Source: Ottelia alismoides (taxonomy: Eukaryota; Streptophyta; Magnoliopsida; Alismatales; Hydrocharitaceae). Taken from it: a stretch of DNA of 64,000 nucleotides. Below the pieces are notes generated by a model that was given only the letters and a program-made list of their open reading frames with translations, was not told the origin of the DNA and did no database searches. A program made the translations under genes and the position numbers. Every line of letters begins with the position of its first letter. The first letter of the stretch is position 1. Positions 1 to 13,054 of this stretch are shown one piece after another. The DNA lies in contig JAZKJV010003278.1 in NCBI GenBank assembly GCA_037367405.1, positions 496,001-560,000 on the forward strand, read 5' to 3'.

Positions 1-1557
1 TACATCAATGCTCCTATGAGGGGTATTTTGCATACTTAACCCCCTTTTGTATTTACTATTTAGCTTATAATCTTTCCTTTATAGTTGTAATGATTTTATT
101 ACTTTGCACTTTTAACCCTAGCTTTTATTTTATTTGCATTTAGGTACGGTCCACGTGACTTCACGTGTGCATACACTTGAAGAGGCTGGGCATTTTGTGC
201 TTAAACCCTTGTAGGAATTTTATTTTGGTCTTGTAACTTTCATATTAAGTGTTTTATTTTGTTGAGAAATTGCATCTAGTTCTGGACCTTTTGTAATAAT
301 GCAAAAAACACCATCCCTATATGTATAATTTTGAAATATCTCAGAATTTTGCATGTTTTACCCTAGAATTTTGTGTGGTTTCTAGGAAAACTTTTACGAA
401 TTTACATTTAGGTCCCTACCAACATTGCATTTTCTTTTTATTGATTTTCCTTTATTAAAAATTTATCATATACACTAAAAAATCTAGAAAAATTAGGTTA
501 GATGCCTTAAGTATTATTTAACACGTGTACTTTTTTTAAGAAATTTTTCTTTATTTTTCTATTTACCAAAATTCTAAAATAGAGCATTTATTTCATATCT
601 AGATATAAAAATACAAAAATTACAAAATCATATTTAAAAATTCTAAAAAAACGTATATTATCTATTAATGTATAATATAACTCCATACAAGAATCACAAA
701 AAATACACATGTAAAATATTAAAAATAAAAAACCCTCTTAACCTATAAAAATTAGCAAAAAATCTATAAAATTCGAAAAATTAGTTTTTTATTTCTTATT
801 TTTTTACATTATATAGTATATTAAAAATATTTTGGGTAATTTTGGACTTATTATATATTGTTAAAACTCAAAACAATCCAACATATTATTATGTCACTAT
901 TTTAACATTTTAATCAAATACCTGAAAATTCTTAAAAAATATCCAAAAAATATCAAAAATAAAGAAAAATAATAAAAACACAAAAACATTTTATTTTATA
1001 ATATTTTAATATGTATTTATATTTATACACATAAAACCCTATATAGACTATTGTACTATATATACTTATATATCTATTACTAATATTAATATATATTAGA
1101 AATACCTATAATTATATTTAAAATCCCTTAAAAATAAAAAAGATTGTACTTTCTTGTATTCCTTGAAGTTCTACCTATTTATTATCTTTATATATTGATT
1201 GTACTTATTATTATATATAGATACATACATATATATATTATATCTCTTAAAAAGAAAAAGAAACTAATATATATATATAAGGAAATAAAAATTGTAAAAT
1301 TAGAGAAAATATATAAAATTAATATCCAAAAAATAATAAAAATCACTAAAAACCCAAAAAAATAGAAACATCCTATAGAACACACAAAAACATTTGTTGA
1401 TAGTTTGCTTGATTGCAATTTTTTTACCTATCCTCATTGCTTTCTATGGTTTGACCCATACACATGCTTTCTATACATATTTATTTACAGGGTATTATAC
1501 ATTCCATCTCATTTAGATTCATTTATTATTTACTCATTGGGTTGATTATTGGTTGAC
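1..1557 (+). repeat. Truncated Athila-type LTR (right part only)
   Basis: The layout follows the right 40% of the element A LTR. It has the 'ggtattttgca...accccc' block, a CACGTG-containing stretch near 160-180, a very AT-rich block at 430-1400, and the 'gggttgattattggttgac' block near 1540 that precedes LTR ends elsewhere in the window. It breaks off about 110 bp before the expected CA terminus and has no primer-binding site after it. The left part lies outside the window. The short reading frames at 1144-1418 are low-complexity AT translation, not genes. Similarity was judged by eye. Confidence 0.65.
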
Positions 1558-3065
1558 ATGCTTGGGTTGGGTGTTGAGAGCTGAGAGAGGCGCTGATACA
1601 ACAATTTCCAGATTTGACTTGTCGGATACCACAAACCCTCCTAGACAAGATGTTAGACACCTCGATCTCAACTGTTCATCACCCCTATACATAGATTTCT
1701 GCTTGTCCCCGAGCACTTTGAATGAGTTAGAAGGTCGAATCCGTAATTATGCAAGTCCTGATACAAGACTTGAAGACCAATCCACAAGTTTCAGGTGACT
1801 CCCTAAATTTAAGTATCACCAGGTATCAACCAAAAGAAACCCAATATTTCTAATTGCTAGACTCTCCATGGATACATATCTATAGCGGGTATGACTTTAA
1901 TAGTGTTGATTTCATTCTCCTGCGTATAGTGTTTGGTTTGCTCGAAGCCCTAGTCTAAGAGGCCCTCCTAAGGACTCAATCCTCAACTTTAGTCCAATGA
2001 CCGAGTTTCCCATTAATTCACCATCTCTTTAGTTATCTGACTAGAAAATGTGATGGTGAACATGCCAAGTATGGAGGAAGCAGGAACGCGTCATTTTTTT
2101 CTCCTCTTATTGGAACAAGGATCTCTTAGGTGCCTTATTACACATGCATGTATTTTTGGTTGTGAATCATGATGTGCATCAAGAGATTTCGGAATCGTTG
2201 ACACTTGTTTTTCTGGGCATGTACTGGGGTGTATCTCTTTTGAGTATCTATTATATGTTCGACATCCAGAGTTGCATCAATATACAATGCGGAGCCCTTT
2301 TTGGGTGCTCGTCTGACTCATATGGACTAATAGCTTTGGTCCTAGTGGATACTTTGAAAAGTTTGGGAGTGCTCGCCAGTTATTCATCTCTTTTGTGGAA
2401 ATTTTCTTTGAAACTTTTTGAGCTCTTTTCTTTGATTTTTGATAGTGGGTTGACTATCTCCACTGCTTTTTCCTAGTTGACACATGATGATCCACATTTT
2501 TAAAGTTTTTATGCACGCAAGCACCTAGGTTAAGACAAAATTAGTATAGGGACCTTATCCCTATACTAGTTTATGTGCTGACACTCAGGTTTCATGAAGT
2601 GACCCTCAATCAAGACACATCCTCAAGAATCAGATCCGAACTCAATTCTCTCATCCTAGTTTCTCAAGCGAAACGTAGGCTCATCACAAAGATTATGTCA
2701 TAATGCAAGTGTTGTACTGGTCATATTCCTTTAATCTTTTGAGATTATATATGCAATATAGAACATATATCTTCTAAATACGGATGTTGAGTAATTAAAT
2801 ATTTGGATCCTAATGGATAAGAGTGACGCGACTCGGATTCAAGTCTCACTCTAAACCAAGTAGTCTCGACTACACAAGTCTTATGTGGAGTGAAGGTGTC
2901 ATAGATAAAACCTTAAGTTAGTTATTTAGTTTAGTTTTTAGAGTGAAATAATGACAGGACTATACTCATATGGCTAGTTGCATCTACTTTCAACCAGTAT
3001 GGGTGTATGTACAAGCTATAGAACAGATATACATGTTACTTTAGGATGGTGGCTTATGCATTATT
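1558..3065. other. Unassigned, moderately complex sequence left of element C
   Basis: This 1.5-kb stretch matches none of the LTRs or internal regions I can align in the window. It is less AT-rich than its surroundings. It holds an 81-codon frame (1553-1798) and a 110-codon, hydrophobic frame (2144-2476). Neither shows a domain I recognise and neither has a convincing start context. A perfect inverted repeat with 10-bp arms lies at 2542-2551 and 2559-2568 (TAGTATAGGG / CCCTATACTA, 7-nt loop). Its core resembles the hairpin module of elements B, C and E, so this may be a decayed internal region of another Athila relative. The last five bases (3061-3065, attat) are the left target-site candidate of element C. 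Confidence 0.35.
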
Positions 3066-4428
3066 AACGAACATGATGATCGATGCATTTAAAATGAGCC
3101 TCACAAGGTGAGGACTCAGTCACTGTGATGACCTCTCAATAACCGCATTCAATCAACAATTAACCCACACGAGAAATAAATCAATCAAGCAAAGTGTCAA
3201 AATTTATTATACCCTATGATAAAATGTATAGTGGACAAGTACAATAGCGGTCAAACATAGGGAGAATGGTGGATCGACAACAAAATTGGCTAAAATGGAC
3301 AATAAATGTTTTTGGGCCTTTTAGGGATTTTCGGATTTTTGTAGGTTTTTAATGATTTATTTTTTTTTGGATTTTTTGTTTTTTTTGGTTTTTAGATTTT
3401 TAATTTTTAATTTTTTCTTTTTATATCGTCTGATTTTTAGTTTTTATAATAATTAATAATAATAATATGAGGATATATATGCATATATAAAGAGATAGCT
3501 TTTCTATTTATAAATATAACTATAAGGACACAAAAAATTACAAAATAAAATAATTTGGATTTTTATATTTTTCTATATTTTTTGAATTTTATAAGAATTT
3601 TTATTAATTAATTTTTTTAATTGAATTAATTAGGTAAACAATAGCTAAGATAAATAAGTTGGATTATTTTGAAATTTTAAAATAGCTAAATAGATCAAAA
3701 TTTTCCAAAACTATTTTTAATATGTAATAAGTAATAATAGATAAAATTCAGAAATCGAGAAACCTATTTTTTAGTTGTTGAGATTTTTTATAATTTTTGT
3801 AAGGATTTTGGAACTTTTTAATTTTTAGTGTTTTTTCTTTTCATATTTCTAAGGATTTTTGGTCTGTACGCTCAAAATACAATAATAAACAAAATATATT
3901 TTTGGTAATTTTGTAAATTGTTTTTATAATTTTTATGTATTTTTAAATGTAAACATGGCAAATAGCTTAGTTTTTAATTTTTAATAATTAGAAAATAAAC
4001 CCTAAATGCCTGACCAAAAATATATGTAATAAATATATATATCAAGTATTTTTGGTAATTTTCAATGAACTTTTAGAGCCATGGTTCTATTTTTAATAAC
4101 ACAAATTCTACAAAAAGAAAATACACATTATCGGGGTATTTACATATCATGGATCTTAGCTGAACACCTCAGAGAACTATATGACCAAAAATGCAATTTT
4201 CCAAAATATATCCAATAAACAATACTCCAAGAGGTATTTCTGCAATTAATACCAAGTCCAGGGGACCACATGCATTTTCACTGAAAAATATTACACTTTT
4301 GATTCTAAAATTAGGAAAGTGAAATAAATAAAACCTAAAGGCTTTAGGTGCAAAATACCCACCCCTCACGTGCACGAGCACGTGAGGTGACATGGATTGA
4401 ACCTAAATGCAAGTAAGGGAAGTACATG
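3066..4428 (-). repeat. Element C 3' LTR, distal part (interrupted by element A)
   Basis: The sequence from 3066 (taacgaacatgatg) aligns with the C 5' LTR from 44296 (tgacgaacacgatg) and stays alignable until 'aagggaagtaca' at 4424. The same text at about 45670 continues into sequence that here resumes at 13055. The terminal TG has become TA. The conserved motif near LTR ends is at 3249-3264 in reverse complement. The 4169-4393 open frame is LTR sequence and not a gene. Confidence 0.8.
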
Positions 4429-7400
4429 TGATGAATCTCCTTTTCATCACCTTTATTCTTTCATTTTGGCCTTTAAACCCTAACTAAATGCATCTATATA
4501 TCATTATTTTGCATAAAATTAACATTCATTATTTATTGTATAAATATTGTATAAAATACATTATTTAAAGCCCAAAAACAAGAATAAAGAAAAGAAAAGG
4601 AAATAAAATTCCAAAGACATTTTATGACCCTAAACCCCGAGACCTAGGCATCATGATGATTGGGTCGATAAGGAATAAAGTGGGGGTGGGGGAGATAAGG
4701 TCAAAAACACAAAAAACCCTAACTTTTAATTTTCAATAAGTCCAGTTTGGGACCAATTTATTCTTTATTATTTGTTCATCAAATCAATAAAGTTCGCACA
4801 TGAAAGTTGTAGATAAAAATATATAGAAAAATACAAAATTTACTTTACATAAAAATACATATGAAGCATATTGTGCATTCTACACTAAGAATAAAAAGCC
4901 AAAACCCAAACTTCCCAGACACATATCTTCTCCTTATGAACTCAAAATACATTGAAATCACCTTTAATTGTACATAAGTTTTAATTACTTATTTAATGAA
5001 GATGGTTTCATTCAATTTGGAGTTAAGATGAAAAAATTAGGTTTCAGACCCCTATTGTACTTTATACATGAAAAAATATTCATTTTATTTTTCTTTATAA
5101 TTTTCATAATTTATAATTTTTTAATTTTGTAAATATTCTTTATAGTTTGTTAGCACAACTAGAATACAACAAAACCATAAAAAATATATTAAAAAATAGT
5201 ATACAAAATAGATAGATGAATATATTGTAGCTATACATATATAATTAATACCTACATTTATTTAAGTGTACAAATAATATCAAAAAAATACAATAAAAAT
5301 ACATTTATATATTAAAATAAGTTATAAATATATATTATTTATATTAAATTATAAAATGTATAAGATAAAATAAAAATAAAATACACATATCATAGGTATA
5401 TATATCTATAAAAGAACCATTAAAAAGCAACCTAGAATAAATTAAGTCATAAAAATAAATAAAAACACAATAGAAATACTACATAAAATAATAAATAGTT
5501 ATCATTAGTTACCAAAAAATTGAATAAACCATTAAATATGTTATTTCTATTTATTTCTTCTTTTTATTTTCATTTTCATCCTCTTGCTGATGTCATGGCC
5601 CAATAAGGCTCGTCGTCCATTGACCTTGGTTAACTCTCTGACCGAGGCTCTAGCTCGCATTAGACTTCGTTTGATCCCGCCTTCCTCGAATATTCACGCT
5701 TAATCCTTGCATCCATGTGGATCAATATGTACTTGGCTTTTGATCCTCGACCCTTACCTTTCATGCCAAGTTGATTTCTTGATTGAGGCACCGTTGTATC
5801 GAGCAACACTCCCCAAGGAAGACTCCCCTCTACATAACCCCTCTATCACCTTCCTTCAATTTTTTATCCCTCTTCCTCCATTCAAGCCCTAACTTTCAAG
5901 CATCTCGAGTATCGTGGTGACAACATGAGCCTTGAGGAAGATTCAGCAAGGCATTTAGTGTAGAATTGAGGTCGATTCGAGGCATCGCCACCTCCTCCGC
6001 CACGAGCTCCACTCCGCGTCGGTGTAGGTCAGGAAATCCCTCTTTTTTCCTATCTTTTCATTTCTTAGTGTAGTAGTAGAGTAGAGTCACGTTTTATCCC
6101 CTTAGATTTCATTTGATTTTTTGTAAATCCAAAAAAATTATCTTGCCAGAGCTCCAGCTCCGCTTCTTGTTTCCAATCACTTCGATCAACCTCTACCTTC
6201 GCTTTCACCTTCCACGCCATGCCCTATCGCTTCTCTTCGCACAACACACATTCACTCCACCTGATCTCACTCATATCAGGAAACCAACTCTCCTCCTCCG
6301 TCATATAGTTTGAGACTCCTCCCACATTCATTCCCACTCATCCCGATTTCACAACACCCCCAGATCCATTGTTTTATTATGCCATAGCTTCCAACAAGGT
6401 CTGAAGGGCCAAAGGACCCCTCGCGGGTCGATTTTGACCAAGGAAGAGGCACCTGGAGCCTTCATGCTTCTTCGACCTTGACTATCCTTGTCGGAGCTCC
6501 ATGGGCTCTTCTGGGAACACCACTCAACGCAGCGGAGCTACAACTCCGTTTTGCACCCCTACCGAGACTCCCAGATGGCCAGAGGAGTGAGGAAGAGCTG
6601 ATCGAAACTCAAACAAGCCGAGTTCTTGACCAGTTCCTCCACCGTCCTCTCAGCTGTTCAATCGTGCGCATGCGCCCATGGTAGCAACTGCTGTCAGATA
6701 TGAAGCACCTCAGCCATTGGATCCCATCTGGGGATCTAATCTTAGTCATTGCAGCAGTAGCGTCATCGACCATCCAAAATGCACCATGTGGATAAGTGAA
6801 GCATCCACACCTTTGGATCGTGCTCGTGGGGGTATTTTGCAAACATCACCCCTACTTTTTTGTATTTTATTTTCAGTCCCCACTTTTGTCTGTAGTTTAA
6901 ATATTTTTGTAAAATTTGCATTTCACCCCATGTACTAATTTTATAAGCACTTAGGTCCAATCCACGTCACCTCACATGCCCATGTGCTTGAGAAGACTAG
7001 ATATTTTGCACCTAAGCCCTTGGGATTTTTATATTTCTTTTTAGTCCAAATTTTTGAATTAATAGTGTAATATTTTCTAGAAAAATTGCATTGTTCCACC
7101 CGAACTTTGTATTAATTGTAAAAATACCGTATATGTTGGGAAAATGCATTTTTGCTCACCTATTTCTCGGAGGTGTTCGACTAGGATCTAGAAACTTTAA
7201 CTATTTACACGAATGCCCTTCTAGTGTGCATTTTCTTTTTGTAGATTTTGTGTTATTAAAAATAGCTCTAAGACTATGAAAATTTGTAGAAAATTACTGT
7301 AAATAACTGGAAGTATATATCACATTTATTTTTGGTTAGGTTTTGTAAGGTTATTTTCTATTTATCAAAAATAAAAAATTGAGCTATTTGTCCCTATTTG

Positions 7401-8295
7401 CTTTTAAATAAAAAAATTATAAAACTTTTCGAAAAAAATAGAAAAATATAGAATCTTTTTATGACTATATTTTGAGTGTAGAGATCAAAAATCCATAAAA
7501 ATATAAAAAGAAAAATACTAAAAATTAAAAGGCTCCAAAATCCTTATAAAAATTATAAAAAAATTTGAAAATTTTTTAAAAAAATAGTAATTTCTATTCT
7601 TGAATTTTATCTATTGTATTTACTTTATATTAAAAATATTTTTAGACAATTTTGAATTTTTTTTGATATTTTTAATTTCCAAAAAAATCTAGTTATTTAT
7701 GTTATTTACTGTTTGCCTTATTTGTTCAATTAAAAAAAGTCAAAATTAAAGAATAATACAAAAATGTAGAAAAACTTAAAAAAATCTAAAAATATTTTAT
7801 TTTGTGAATTTTTAGTATTTGTACCTATATTTAGAAAATATAAAAACCATCTCTACATATACAACTATTTATACTTTTATTATCATTATTAATTATTATA
7901 AAAAATTAGAAAATATAAAAAAGGAAATGAAAATTACAAAATAAAAAATCTAGAAAATTGTAAAAGCAAAAAAATCCAAAAAAATAATTAAAAATCTACA
8001 AAAATTCAAAAATCCCCCAAAAACCCAAAGTCAATTATTGTCTTCATTTAGCCAATTTTGATTCTCTATTCTCCGTTGCTCCCTAAGTTCGACCTCTAAT
8101 GTACTTGTCCCCTTACAATTTTATTGTAGGGTATAATAAATTCTGATACACACTTGATTGCATTGATTTTTCTATACATTGCTTGGGTTAATTATTGATT
8201 GACCATGAGATCTTGTAGGCGGTCACCTCAGCAACATTTTGTCTTCACTTTTCAGTGAGGATAACTTTTAGACTCTCGTAAAATCCATGTCATCA
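4429..8295 (+). repeat. Element A 5' LTR (3.87 kb, complete)
   Basis: Starts TGATGAATC and ends TCATCA, two bases before the primer-binding site. It contains the motif ATGAAAGTTGTAGAT at 4800-4814, W-box-like TTGACC...GGTTAA near 5630, a GC-richer block at 5580-6830 with short shadow frames, and AT-rich sequence at 7240-8020. The motif GCTCCCTAAGTTCGACC is at 8078-8094. Same family as the C LTRs (about 3.85 kb). The reading frames of 60-90 codons here have no homologue and overlap on both strands. Confidence 0.85.
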
Positions 8296-8297
8296 AA

Positions 8298-8315
8298 TGG
8301 CACTGTTGCTGTAGA
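8298..8315 (+). other. Element A primer-binding site (decayed, tRNA-Asp type)
   Basis: TGGCACTGTTGCTGTAGA lies two bases after the LTR. It matches the reverse complement of the plant tRNA-Asp 3' end (TGGCGCCGTTGCCGGGGA, intact in element E) at 13 of 18 positions. Four of the five differences are transitions. Confidence 0.75.
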
Positions 8316-9559
8316 GCAACGCGTACGATATCAATGTTTTTTATGCTAATATTTATGTCTTCTAATTTTCTTGCGAGGGACTTCGAGATGACAGTGACTG
8401 CCTAAGTGTTGAGGCACCTAGATCGAGAAGACTTGGCCCTTCTAACTGTGGACCAAGAGGAGAGAGTGAGAGAGAGGGGTATTTAGCATAGATTTTTTAT
8501 TTTGGTAAGAGAAGGATTTAGTTTTGTTCAAATAATTTGTAGTAATACAAGTACTTGGACTCTTGGACATTCCGGCCCAATTTCCAAGTGTTTGTTCACT
8601 TGAGGGCTCACCGGGTTTTTGTGATTTCTAGCACCTTTATTTTCTTTGTTTTCCATGTTTTGAATTTTCCGACTTTCTTTTTATCTATTTTCTGTGATTG
8701 AGCCCTTAGATCTAGGTGTGCTTGCTCAGTACAAGGTCCACACCCCTAAGGCAATTCATGTTCCTATAGATTACATTTCAATTGGACTTAGCTCAAATTT
8801 AGTTGTTAAAACTTAGAGTGATCATCGAGCACCGATAGAGGTACCATACAATGCTTGCAGGACCCGTTGTGGTGGGCACTGAAGTTGCCTCCAAGATCGG
8901 ACTTTAGGGTGATTATTCTAGGGTTTGACATTCAGTTCTTCAAGTTAATAGCACTTCTTGTTCTTAGGGTGATTTCATCGTTGCATTTGCATGTAGATTA
9001 GGTTTAAAAATTTCTGCCTTGCATCCCACATGGATAGAGATGAGAATCACTGTGAGTCTTCTATCTAAGCATTCATCATTATATTCGACTTGTATAGCAT
9101 TTATACCTTCTCCCTCCGATTTTGACAACCTAGGTAAAAAGAAAACCAACAAAAATGTTAGGCTCTTGTATTGAATCTACTCAAATCAAGTGACAACACA
9201 TAAAAATTAAAAAAGGCACTGCTAAAAATACTTTACTGAAATAAAATTGATTAGTTGGATTCATTGCATTGTGAGCAAAGGCCTCATTATTTCATGTACT
9301 ATTGAGGGAGGGAGGTGTCCTTCCCAAGTAAGAGAGTGTTATCGTAAGGATTAGAGCCAAAAACCCATCCAGGATACTACCTTGTTGTACGCCTAGATTT
9401 CCGAAGTACCGGCGTTGCTATCGTATTTAGGCGAGTAGGACTTGGTCGACGACAGTGTTCTCGCTCTATGTAGAACACCATCAATTTCCTAAGTATTTGA
9501 GCGTAGGCCATGCCTTCACGGGGGTGTCTGTCTCATCGTCCCATGTATGAGTAGGCTTT
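8316..9559 (+). other. Element A untranslated leader remnant, ending at the deletion junction
   Basis: Aligns by eye with the E leader (50846-52140): 'cttgcgaggg' near 8370, the 'gagcccttaga' block near 8700, and the 'ggattagagcc...ccgaagta' block at 9350-9550. It stops at about 9559 and joins directly to LTR sequence 'attctttattatt', with a few bases of microhomology at the junction. No coding sequence is present. Confidence 0.7.
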
Positions 9560-12500
9560 GATTCTTTATTATTTATTTATCAAATCAATAAAATTTTTAC
9601 ATGAAAGTTGTAGATAAAAATATTAGAACCATGCAAAATTTATTTTACACAAAAATAATGCAAATTATGCATTCTACACTCAGAATAAAAAGCCAAAACT
9701 TAAATTTCCCATACCCATATCTTCTCAATAAGAACTCAAAATGCATCAGAATCACTTTAATTGTATATTATTTTTATTTAGCTATTTAATGAAGGTGGTT
9801 TAATTTAATTTGGAGTTAAGATGCAAAAGTTAGGTTTTGGACACCTTTTATACTATATACATGAATAAAATATTCATTTTTTATTCTTTATAATTTCCTT
9901 ATTTTATATTTTTATAATGTTGTAAATATTCTTTATAGTATGTGTACACAATTAGAATACAATAAAATCATAAAAAATACACTAAAATAAATAATATACA
10001 AAATACATAGATGAATACAATATACTTATACCTATATAATTAATACCTATATTTATTTACGTGTATAAATAATATCAAAAAAATAAAATAAAAATATATT
10101 TATTTATATTAAAATAAGTAATAAATATATAGATTATGTATATAAAATAATACTATAAAAAATATAAAATAAAATACACATATCATAGGTATATATACCT
10201 ATAAATGAACCCTTAAAAAGTAACTTAGACTACAAGTCAAAACAATAAATAAAAATGATCATAATATACCACATAAAATAGTAAATATTTTTGATGTTTT
10301 TCTTAAAAATTAAACAAGTCATTGACTATTTTATTTATATTTATTTCTTCTTTTTATTTTCTTTTTTGTCCTCGTGAGGATTACGTGGCCCAATTAGAGC
10401 CCATCGTCCGCTGACCTCGGTCAACTCTCTGATCGAGGCTCTAGCTCGTGTTAGACTCCGTTTGACCCCGCCTTCCTCAAATTTTCACGCCTAATCCTTG
10501 CTTCCATGTGGATTGATCTGTTCTTGACTTTTAATCCTCGACCCATGCGCTTTCTCGCCAAGATGATTTCTTGCTCAAGACATCGCTCTATCGAGCACCA
10601 CTCCCTAAGGAAGACTCCCATGTACATAACCCCTCCGTCACCTTCCTTAAATTTTTGATCCCTCTTCTACCATTTAAACCCTAACCTTCAAGCATCTCGA
10701 GTATCTTAGTGATAATAGGAGCCTTGAGGAAGATTCGATGAGGAATTTGGTGAGGCGCCGCCACCTCCTCTGCCACGAGCTCTGCTCCACGTCGGTGCAG
10801 GTCAGGCAAGCCCTCTTTTTTCCTATCATTTTGTTCCTTAGTATAATAGTTGGGTAGAGTCACATTTTATCCCCTTAAATTTTGTTAGATTTTTTGTAAA
10901 ATCCACTGGAGCTCTGGCTCCACCTCCTTTTTCCGATCACTTCGACCAACCTCCGCAACAACTTTCACCACCCACATCATGTCATATCGCTTCTCTTCGC
11001 CCCACACACATTTACTCCTCCCAATCCCTCTTAGATCAGGCAGACAACTCTCCTCCTCCACCATATCACCAGAGAACTCCGCCCACATTCATTCCCACTC
11101 ATCCTGACTTTACAAGACCCATGAATCCATCGTTTTTGTGTGCCATAACTTCCTTTAGGGTCTGCAGGTATAAAGGACCCCTCGCGGGTCAATTTTGACC
11201 AAGGAAGAGGCATTTGGAGCCTCCATGCTTCTTCGACCTCTACTGTCCTCGTCGGAGCTCCAGGGCTCTTCTGAGATCGCCACTCGACGCAGTGGAGCTA
11301 CATCTCCATTTTGCAACTGCACTGAGACTCCCAGGTGGCCAAAGGAGCGAGGAAGAGCTGATCGAAGCTCGAACTAGCAGAGTTCTTAGTTATGTTCCTC
11401 CAACATTCCTCTCAACCATTCGATCGTGCACCCACACCCAGGTTAGTAGTTGTCGTTGGATCTGAATCACCTCAACAACTGGATCCCATCCGGGGATCTA
11501 ATCTTAGTCGCCACAACCAAAGCATCATCAACCGTTCAGACCAGACCACGTGGATAAGTGATGCATCCACATCATTGGATCACGCTCGTGTGGTTATTTT
11601 GTGTACTTCACACCCCGCTTTTTGTATTTATTTTCAGTCCATAAACTTTTGTCAGTTGTTTAAATACTTTTGTAAAATGTGCACTTCACCCCCTATCTAA
11701 ATTTATTTGAACTTAGGTCTAATCCACATCACCTTGCGTGCACGCAAGCATGGGGGGATTGGATATTTTACAACTAAGCTCCTAGGTTTTTTATATTTCG
11801 TTTTAGTCCATATATTTGAATTAATAGTGTAATATTTTTTGAAAAAAATACATTGGTCCCCCCAAACTTTGTTTTAATTACAAAAATACCCCTGTAGCAT
11901 TTAAATATCAAATATTATGGGAAGTTTTGCATTTTGGTCCTCTATTTCTTTGAGGTGTTCGGCTAAGGTATAAAAACTTTAATTATTTACATAAATACCC
12001 TACTAATGTGTATTTTACTTTTGTAGATTTTGTGATATTAAGAATAGCTCCAAGCCTTTAAAACTTTATAGAAATTACTATAAATATTATGTATATATAT
12101 CACATATATTTTTGGTTTAGTATTTTAAGGTTATTTTCTAGTTATTAAAAATAAAAAATTGAGCTATTCATCCCTATTTACATTTAAAAATACAAAATTA
12201 TAAAAATATTTTGAAAAATTACAAAAATAGAATTTGTTTATTACTATATTTTGAGCCTACAGACAAAAAACACAACAAATGAAAAAGATCCAAAATCCTT
12301 ATAAAAATTATAAAACAATTCTGAAAAATTCCAAAAATAGTGATTTCTATTATTGAATTTTATCTATTGTATTTACTTTATAATAAAATTAGTTTTGGGC
12401 AATTTTCAAGGTTTTAAATTTTAATTTCCAAAACAATTCAGATTATTTATCTTGCTCATTATTTGCCTTATTTGTTCAATTTAAAATAAAAAAATAGCAA

Positions 12501-13054
12501 TGATTATTTGAACAATTCCAAAAACACAAAAAACAAAAAAGTCCAAAAATATTTTATTTAGTGAATTTTGAGTAATTATAGATATATTTAGAAAATATGA
12601 AATCCTTTTTATATATAGCTATTTATACTTGTATTATCATTATTAATTATTATAAAATTTAAAAAACCAAAAAATATAAAAAGAAAATAAAAACTACAAA
12701 ATTTAAAATCAAAAAAAATAAAAGGAAAAAAATCCAAAAAAATAAATAAATAAACCCCTACAAAAATTTAAAAATAAAAAAAAACTTAAAATTATCCATT
12801 GTCTTCATTTAGCCAATTTTGATTTTGTATTCTCCATTGTTCCATGAATTCGATTCCTATTTTACTTGTCCACTATATATTTTATTGTGGGGTATAATAA
12901 ATTTTGATTCACACTAGATTGCATTGATTTTTCAATACATTGTGTGGGTTAATTATTGATTGACCACGTGATCTTGTGAGGGGTCGCCTCAGTGACATTT
13001 ATCTTCACTTTTTAGTGAGGATAACTTTTGGACCTTGCAAAATACGTGTCATCA
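9560..13054 (+). repeat. Element A 3' LTR, lacking its first ~330 bp
   Basis: Collinear with 4759-8295. It contains ATGAAAGTTGTAGAT at 9601-9615, the inverted W-box-like pair near 10415-10425, and ends GTCATCA at 13054. The frames at 10681-11213 and 11195-11700 fall in the GC-richer LTR block and overlap on both strands, so they are not called. Confidence 0.8.

Larger units (their letters stand above)
4429..13054 (+). mobile_element. Element A: internally deleted Athila-type retrotransposon inserted in the C 3' LTR
   Basis: A begins TGATGAATC at 4429 and ends GTCATCA at 13054. The flanking pentamers are ACATG (4424-4428) and ACAAG (13055-13059), a TSD with one substitution; the C 5' LTR has ACAAG at the equivalent empty site. 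The element has a complete 5' LTR, a degenerate primer-binding site, 1.25 kb of leader and then directly a 3' LTR lacking its first ~330 bp. There is no gag or pol. The deletion most likely arose by illegitimate recombination. Confidence 0.85.

Noticed and set aside
1144..1418. Overlapping Ile/Lys- and Phe/Ile-rich frames
   Set aside because: Simple AT-rich LTR sequence with no start context or domain.
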